Assembly (NCBI GenBank): GCA_029204225.1
Contig: CM055103.1
Coordinates: 4,863,756-4,927,755 of the forward strand
Origin: Diphasiastrum complanatum
Lineage: Eukaryota > Streptophyta > Lycopodiopsida > Lycopodiales > Lycopodiaceae
DNA length: 64,000 nt
Direction of reading: 5' to 3'
Shown here: positions 57,550 through 64,000 of the stretch, one piece after another
Numbering within the stretch: position 1 is the first letter of the stretch
How the letters are laid out: each line of letters opens with the position of its first letter
Program-made: the position numbers and the translations under genes
The notes under the pieces: model-generated
Seen by the model: the letters and a program-made list of their open reading frames with translations, nothing else
Databases searched by the model: none
Told to the model about the DNA's origin: nothing

Positions 57550-60050
57550 ATGGCTAAAGAATCGGAGTCTATTGGTTCTTTATTGAATGAAGATAGGCTG
57601 GATGGCACAAACTATTCCTTGTGGTGCTACATGATAAAGAACCTTCTAATTGCTAAAGGTTTGTGGGAAGTAGTTAATGGTGACGAAGAGAGGCCGCTTA
57701 CCTTGGCACCTATTACACCATCTAGAGCAACTACTTCATCATCCACGGAAGTGTCTTCAGTTGAGCAAAAGAAGTGGGATCGACGAGATGCACAAGCACA
57801 TTTCGTCATTGCATTATCAGTGAAGAGATCTATCCTTCCACATATTAGATCATGCAAGACTTCCAAAAGTGCTTGGGAGACTCTTACAAAGATGTTTCAA
57901 GTAAAGAATGCAGGAAAAGTGGTATATCTTCGAAATCAACTTTCTATCTTGAAGATGCAAGAAGGTGATTTGCTTACAAACCACTTGACGAAGATCAAGG
58001 ATCTTCGAGAGGAGCTTCTTAGTATTGATGAGGTGATTGAGAACTCACAATTTGTATCTATTACTCTCAACTCTCTTCCTAATTCTTACCTTCCATTTGT
58101 GTCATCATTGAGCATTTCTCTTAGGGGACAACAAATCTCCTTCGACGAACTTGTTAGCTTACTTCTTCAAGAAGAGCAAACAAGGATCAACTTTGGTGAA
58201 CAAGAAGATCAAGCTTTCTTTGCAAAAGGCAAAGGCAAAGGCAAGTGGAAAGGGAAGCCTTCTTTCAAAACTTCCAAAGATGATCAAAAATCTAAGGAAG
58301 CTCAAGATCAGGGCTCCTAGAAAAAGGGTAAGTGCCACTATTGCAAGAAGTTTGGGCATCACATCAAAGACTGTAGGAAGAGGCTTGCAAAGGAAAAAGA
58401 GAAAGGTAACGATACAAGTACCGCAATCATTACTTTGGAACAACAATTTGGAAAGGAGGATAATCTTTTTAATAATGATTATGCTTTTGTCACTAATAAT
58501 CTCATCTCTCCTAAAGACAAGATTTCTGCCACTTCAAATCTTGCTGGTTTTTCAGCAGAAAACAACTCATCTTCAGCTTTACAAGTTGCTGTTTTTTCAT
58601 CTATTGATTGGGTGATTGATAGCGGTGCCACACGGCATATGACTTATCACAAAGAGGTCTTCACAAAGCTTGTGAAAGTGCATGATGGAAGCAAAGTTCA
58701 AGGTGTTGATAACACCTCTTATCCTATCAAAGGTATTGGAGTGATCCCCATTATCTTACCCAATGGTGAGGAGAAGTACATTCGTAATGTACTTTATGTT
58801 CCAAAAATAGAAAAGAATCTTATTTCGGTCTCTACAATTATGAACCAAGGATTGGTTGTGGAATTCAAAGAAGACAAATGTCTTATCGACCTCTTATGAT
58901 CATTGCTTCGGGAACATTACGTGGTGCATTGTTCCTTATGGATACGTATGAGCGAAGAGCTTCGTCATCTTTTTGTCTTGTTGCATCAACTTCACATTCT
59001 TTGGAGTTGGCTGAATTATGGCATGCTAGGTTTGGACATCTCAACTTTGCTAGCTTGAAGATGTTGAAGAGATTCAATATGGTTGAAGACATTCCTAATA
59101 TTGAGCATCCCGAAGGACATGTATGCGAAGGATGCATACTTGGAAAATTTCAAAGGCAAGCTTGTCCAATTGATGGAGCTATTAGAGTTGATGGCAAATT
59201 TGATTTGGTTCATAGTGATGTATGTGGTCCAATGAGGACCGAATCCATTGGAAGGTGTAAGTACTTTGTTACTTTTATTGATGACCTTTCAAGATTTACA
59301 TGGATTTATCCTATGAAGGCAAACTCTGAACTTTTTCAACGCTTTAAGAATTTTCTAGCAATGATAGAAAACCAGTTTGGGCACTCTTTGAAGATCTTAC
59401 GTACCGACCGAGGAGGGGAATATATAAAGAATATGTTCGGTACTTATCTTCAAAGCAAATGTATCCATCATCAAATGACAACCCCTTACACACCTCAACA
59501 AAATGGTGTTGCCGAAAGAAAGAATCGCACTATTATGGAGATGGCTTGATGCATGCGCAAGGAAAGGGCCTACCTCACAAGTTTTGGGTTGAAGCGTTAT
59601 AACGGCGGCTTACATTAGTAATCGGTGTCCTACTAAAGCCTTGAAGGTATTAACTCCTTATGAAGTTTGGTATGGTAAGAAGCCTATTGTTTCTCACTTA
59701 CGCATCTTTGGTTGCACGACTTATGCTTTCATTCCCGATAAGCTAAGAACCAAGCTTGATGATAAAGGAGTTAAATGCATATTTGTTGGCTATAGTAGCG
59801 AAAGCAAGGGCTATAGGTTGTTTAATATGGATACGAATAAAATCAGTGATTCGTGATGTTCATTTTGATGAAAAGACCTCCTATGATGTTGCGCCCACTC
59901 ATGTCATAAAAGGGGACTTCTCCCATGATGCACATGTTGAAATATTTTCAGATTTGGTTTTGCCATCTAATCATGAAGAGAAGGGACTGCCATCTACTTC
60001 TAGTGGACAGCCCACTACTCCAATTTTGCAGCCCATAGTTCATCAAGAAG
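57550..60050 (+). pseudogene. Copia-C gag, protease and integrase (broken)
   Basis: Starts MAKESESIGSLLNEDRLDGT at 57550. The gag UBN2 region is complete (LVYLRNQLSILKM-type, [16 protein letters not shown]). A TAG at 58318-58320 stands just before the zinc knuckle CHYCKKFGHHIKDC. The protease DSGATRHMTY is intact (about 58618). A frameshift near 58888 follows KCLIDLL. Then [22 protein letters not shown] and DRGGEYIKN appear, followed by [16 protein letters not shown] stop and frameshifts occur near 59549-59640, after which [18 protein letters not shown] and KGYRLFN end the integrase tail. Confidence 0.9.
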
Positions 60051-60052
60051 AA

Positions 60053-62010
60053 CCAAAAACAGCCCAAAAAAATCCTAAAAAAATGCCAATTTTTTTTTTT
60101 CAGAAAAAGCAGATTTGTAGGGAATTTAGAGTATTTACTTCAAATTATTTAATGGCGTATAGTCTCTCTCTACCCTGCCCTCTGCTCTCTCATCAATCTG
60201 AGCAGCATTCTCTCTGAAACCAATGCGCCCTCTCTCTCAACCTCTACCACAAAAAATGAGAAATGAGGGTCAAAAATGAGCTATGAGGGGTTTTGGGGGG
60301 GAAAATCAGGAAAATTAATTAATTAATTATTTCTTTAGATGAACCTACGGTTCCTGCCATGATTCCCAGGACCCACGGTTTTGGGAACCGTGGGTTCTAT
60401 GATGCAAGGATGTGCATGAACCTTAATTGGCCTTGCATTTGCTGATTACTATGTGTAAAACGTGCATGCATCTATGGTTGTTGAAGGCTGCATCATTCTT
60501 CATTGGATGTAGAATTTGGAAATTCTTTGGTGATTTTTTATTGGGCTGTTGAATTACAAACAATATCAAGCTAATAATAAATAATTTCTAGATGTATCAA
60601 AAAATAGAGGTGTTGAGCAAAGGAGACACTTGCAAAAGTTGATGTACAATACATTCAATAAGTGAAGGGAATATGAACATGGAATGAAGATTCTTTGGAG
60701 GAAGAGCATTCTTGGATGGAAGAGAAGAAATAGAAGTCAAATTTGAAGACACGAGCTACTTTTGAACTTTTTAAAGTATGGCCATCATGACCTTCTCTTG
60801 CTTTGGAACTGCAATTTATTTCTACCCAAAAAACATAACTTTAAAAGACAAAAAAGAAGACTCCTATGAAGTATGTATGCTGGAAGCTGTAGCTCGAGTA
60901 ACGAGCATCATATTATACTTTGTTGTGCTGCTTGTATACTGCATGAAAATAATCTATAGGTGCTCGAAATTGATAAAAACAGTAGCCAAGAAGTCCCACC
61001 AACAAAGAATGCAAAAATTATAGCAAAATTCTTAATTTGGGGTTTAATAGCAAGCAAGATATCTTTTGAATTGTCTGCTACAAGACATTGATTGATGCTT
61101 GTTAAAGTTAACAAAATTTAACCAAGTTGTGATGCAAATAAGGGTGAAGGAATGGGTGACTAGAATTTCTCTAGTTATCTTCATTCAAGAGGATGACAAA
61201 GCAAGTCGTCTTGAAAAACACAAACCTGAAAGATAAAGGCCAATCTTGCTAAGCAAGTGAACAATACAAAGTCGAAAGGGAAGGATTTCTAGTCCACCAT
61301 CTTTTTGGGTAGTGGAATTGAAAACAAGATAGGCCCTTCTTGACCTACTTCAAGGAGTCTAAATGTACGATCAACCATGAAAAATGCAAGAAACTTGTGT
61401 ACTTTGACCATTCAAAAGAAGAGTGCCAAGTAGATCTTTAATCTCCTAGTCAAAGTAGCCAAACTACACATAGAAGTAGATTCCTTAGTGCCCTACTATA
61501 GGAAATTTAGCTAATGTAATCATATCAAGAAAACTCTGGAAAGTCAAATATTGAAATCAGTTGACCATTGTTTAGCTTCAATTTTTTAATTTCAAATTTT
61601 ATCTTCCCTATTTTTTTGGAAGCACATGTTTATGGATGTGACTTGCACATACCCTTGGATGCTGGTGACTTGAGTAGGATTTTACAGCATCAGAGTCCAT
61701 GCAATGCATGAGGTTGATGGTGCGAGACTTGCAAGGGGCTTCATAAAGATGGTAATTCTTTTTGTTATGTTGGGGACTAGTCTAGAATTGACATCATGAG
61801 AGTTAAGATGGCAATGCTTTACTTAATGAAACAATGGGCACATTCTCCTATCTTTAACTTCTACATATAGTTCATAGCTTTGCATGATGAGTGAATAGTC
61901 TATGACTTTTGTGGGTGGGCTCCATAAAGTTAAACTTGAATGTATGCTTTGCTATGTTTAATGTACTATTTCTATGTCATTTAATGTTTTATATACACAC
62001 ACTCAGTCAG
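60053..62010. other. No gene recognised
   Basis: Sequence after the Copia-C break. A 14-bp stem lies at 60341-60354 (GAACCTACGGTTCC) and 60384-60397 (GGAACCGTGGGTTC), with a further GGACCCACGG between. The fragment CTINHEKCKKLVYFDHSKEEC near 61360-61430 is Cys/His-containing but matches no family I recognise. Confidence 0.45.
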
Positions 62011-62016
62011 TCAGTC

Positions 62017-62072
<56 letters not shown>

Positions 62073-62135
62073 CACACACACACACACACACACATCACAC
62101 AAACACACACAACACACACCACACACACACATGCA
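62011..62135. repeat. (CT)n and (CA)n microsatellites
   Basis: About 50 bp of CT followed by interrupted ACAC repeats. Confidence 0.95.
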
Positions 62136-62699
62136 TGTTTGCAAAAAAAATAAATCTACTCATGTAAATATTTTTGATACGTTAGTGTCATAAAGTTGTT
62201 TTTTTTTGTTGTGTTTAGAGTGGATTACGAAGAGTTATATCAAGTTTGTAGTTGCCGAAATATGTAGGGATATCTTTTTGAATACCAAGAATGTAAGCAT
62301 ATCCTTGCTACTCTGTGTCATTTGCATTGTAAAACATTGCAAAAGTAGTGCTTTGGGGCAAAAATCTCACTTAAATATCACATGAACATATTTTTATGGA
62401 TGCAAATCGCTCGTCTTGGGATGTGGATATCGTGATTAAAGATGTCATGACATATTATTTTACAAGACCATTGTTGCAAGTGGATGTTGAAGGCTTTGTA
62501 TGTGGGCTTTCTATATTTAAAGATCACAATGAGTTTTGTATGTTTGAATACTATCTAAAATATGCATATTTACATTTTTAATAGTGGCCTTTAATCTATT
62601 ACGTGTCTTCAAAGTAGTAGGGTTTACAAGCTATTGGAAGAAACAATTGGATATATATACCTAACTTGGCTATTTTATTTATGTTGTATTGTGTTACAG

Positions 62700-63760
62700 G
62701 TCTTGGAGACATCCCAGGTGCTCCTATTGACACTATAGTACAAGCAGACTTGGGTGAGTGCGAGTACATCATTCATTTGACCTATGAAAATAATCACCAA
62801 TTAATGTTTTAACAACTTTAGAGTTCATTTGCATGTTTGAAACAGTATGGGTGCTGACACAAACGATGACCAAAGGTGCAGCATCCATGGAGCCGTCATT
62901 GTTGAGGATTTTCCCATTCAAGAGGATGCTATGATGGTGGATATGGATAGCCAGGTTAATTTTGTAGGTGTTTTGCATTTGAGAGCTGGCTGTGATTTGA
63001 ACTTTTAATTTGAGATTTTATGGACTTTATGATGTCTTGCTTGTAGGTGATCATGACCTCAACCTCCATCAAGCCATCTTCAAGATATACATGATTCTTG
63101 GCCCACTTCTTGCAATCATGAATTAGAGTATCAGGAGTCACATGGGAGCTTTGAAGGGACTCCTAAAGATGATGAGGAGGTAGAGAATGAGGTTGATAAG
63201 GGAAAAGGGGAGGAGAAGAAGATTGCGTAAAGATAAGATAGAAGACATTGGTGTTGTTCCTATTTCCTTCCATATAGACATGTTGTCAGTCACCGTGAAT
63301 CAACTTAGAGTTACCCGACCGACACACCTCCTCTCATCCCTCTATGTCGTATAATTGCAAATTCTGCTATTAAGGACGGTAGGTAATCAAATTTCAAAGT
63401 TGAAAAGATGTCTACAACACAGAGGGCTACATGATGGATAAAGGGGAATTTGTGGTGTCAGTTACTACAGCTAAGGGTAGCCCAATTTTTGTGAAAGATT
63501 ATGTGAAGACTTTGTGGGACCCCAACATGGGAGAGGTTGAGTGTAGAGTTTGATGAGTAGGTATTGCATGATGCACATTTGGTCAGATTTGCATGGTTTG
63601 CATGTTACGTTTGTTGGGATGGTAATCATCGTCTTGCAGCATGGATGGAAGCATTAATGAAGGTTTCATGCATGACATTAGCAAGCATGCCATGGTTCGT
63701 GCAACTTTTATTCTACCGACTAGGGAGGGAGAGATGCAACTCCTTGCCTCTATGAATCAA
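62700..63760 (+). other. Unrecognised coding-like segments
   Basis: Short frames look more protein-like than their surroundings: a stretch between TTACAG| (62700) and GG|GTGAGT (about 62754) reading LGDIPGAPIDTIVQADL, a frame MGADTNDDQRCSIHGAVIVE at about 62850, FVVSVTTAKGSPIFVKDYVKTLWDP near 63450-63525, and CYVCWDGNHRLAAWMEALM near 63600-63660. Stops and frame changes separate them. They could be exons of a gene running off the window, or a decayed repeat. No function is assigned. Confidence 0.3.
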
Positions 63761-64000
63761 ATTCACAAGTGAGATGCTAATTTACATATTTTTGACTTAT
63801 ATTTTCTTTCTCTTAAGATTGCATGTCTCCCTTTATTAAGCCATGTACTAAGTCTACACTCAACATTGCTTATTTTTTGGATAATGTAGCGAACTTTACC
63901 TATCCTCGAATGGTTTGCTGATGTTGTTTTGTTTATTGATTGCTTTTTTTTTTGCAGGCTTAATGAGGTTTCTACGTTGCATACTGATTTGAAAGATCAG

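Larger units (their letters stand above)
56463..60052 (+). mobile_element. Copia-C, 3'-truncated Ty1-copia retrotransposon
   Basis: The 5' LTR at 56463-56953 matches 4581-5037 but lacks the first about 20 bp (TGTTGGAATG missing). The primer binding site is 56954-56965. Gag, protease and integrase follow. The element stops at about 60052 within the integrase-RT linker; RT, RNase H and the 3' LTR are gone. It belongs to the same family as Copia-B and is related in coding sequence to Copia-A. Confidence 0.9.

Noticed and set aside
60778-61023. 81-codon frame with a hydrophobic segment
   Set aside because: A short Ile/Leu/Val stretch in AT-rich sequence arises easily by chance; no family similarity, no splice context.

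Overview
The window is plant nuclear DNA. It contains split genes with GT..AG introns, LTR retrotransposons primed by initiator Met-tRNA (TGGTATCAGAGC next to the LTR), long GA/CT/TA microsatellites and MITE-like elements. Two host genes are recognisable: a group C (Opaque2-like) bZIP factor and a plant-type MYB of the TRB/SMH telomere-repeat-binding family. Both point to a seed plant, most likely a flowering plant with large TE-filled introns. The species cannot be told from the sequence.

Region 1 (about 0.7-41.9 kb) is essentially one minus-strand gene. Six coding exons of a group C bZIP protein (40866-40255, 39004-38881, 15219-15030, 12739-12664, 12360-12235, 1195-776) join in frame at canonical splice sites to give about 515 codons. 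Only about 1.5 kb of the 40 kb is coding. Intron 2 (23.7 kb) and intron 5 (11 kb) are filled by retrotransposons. Intron 5 holds a degenerate Copia piece (Copia-B), a 480-bp repeat pair with CCAAT tandem arrays, a fold-back DNA element and a Copia element with target-site duplications (Copia-A, 6593-11987). Intron 2 holds an inverted composite chromovirus (16647-26169, TSD AGAAA) and a second Gypsy type (Gypsy-3, about 26.2-36.5 kb) that carries a young Copia (Copia-D, 28008-33328, TSD CTCCC). Just upstream of the start codon is a cluster of ACGT/G-box sites, the type of site bZIP proteins bind.

Region 2 (about 42-51 kb) is gene-poor repeat wreckage: a Copia gag remnant between two inverted repeats, a LINE endonuclease trace, a palindromic CT/TA/GA microsatellite, a Copia RT/RNase H remnant, and a small minisatellite.

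Region 3 (about 51-53 kb, plus strand) holds the first two coding exons of a TRB/SMH-like MYB protein. CCCTAA telo-box-like repeats lie about 0.9 kb upstream. The remaining exons were not found.

Region 4 (about 53-64 kb) contains microsatellites, a LINE RT remnant split by a hAT-type MITE, a second inverted copy of the fold-back element with a GC-rich insert, a 3'-truncated Copia (Copia-C), and an unrecognised tail with weak coding-like segments.

Every transposable element has stops, frameshifts or deletions. The most unusual pattern is a repeated GGGCGCC-type motif in the untranslated leaders of otherwise unrelated Copia and Gypsy elements.
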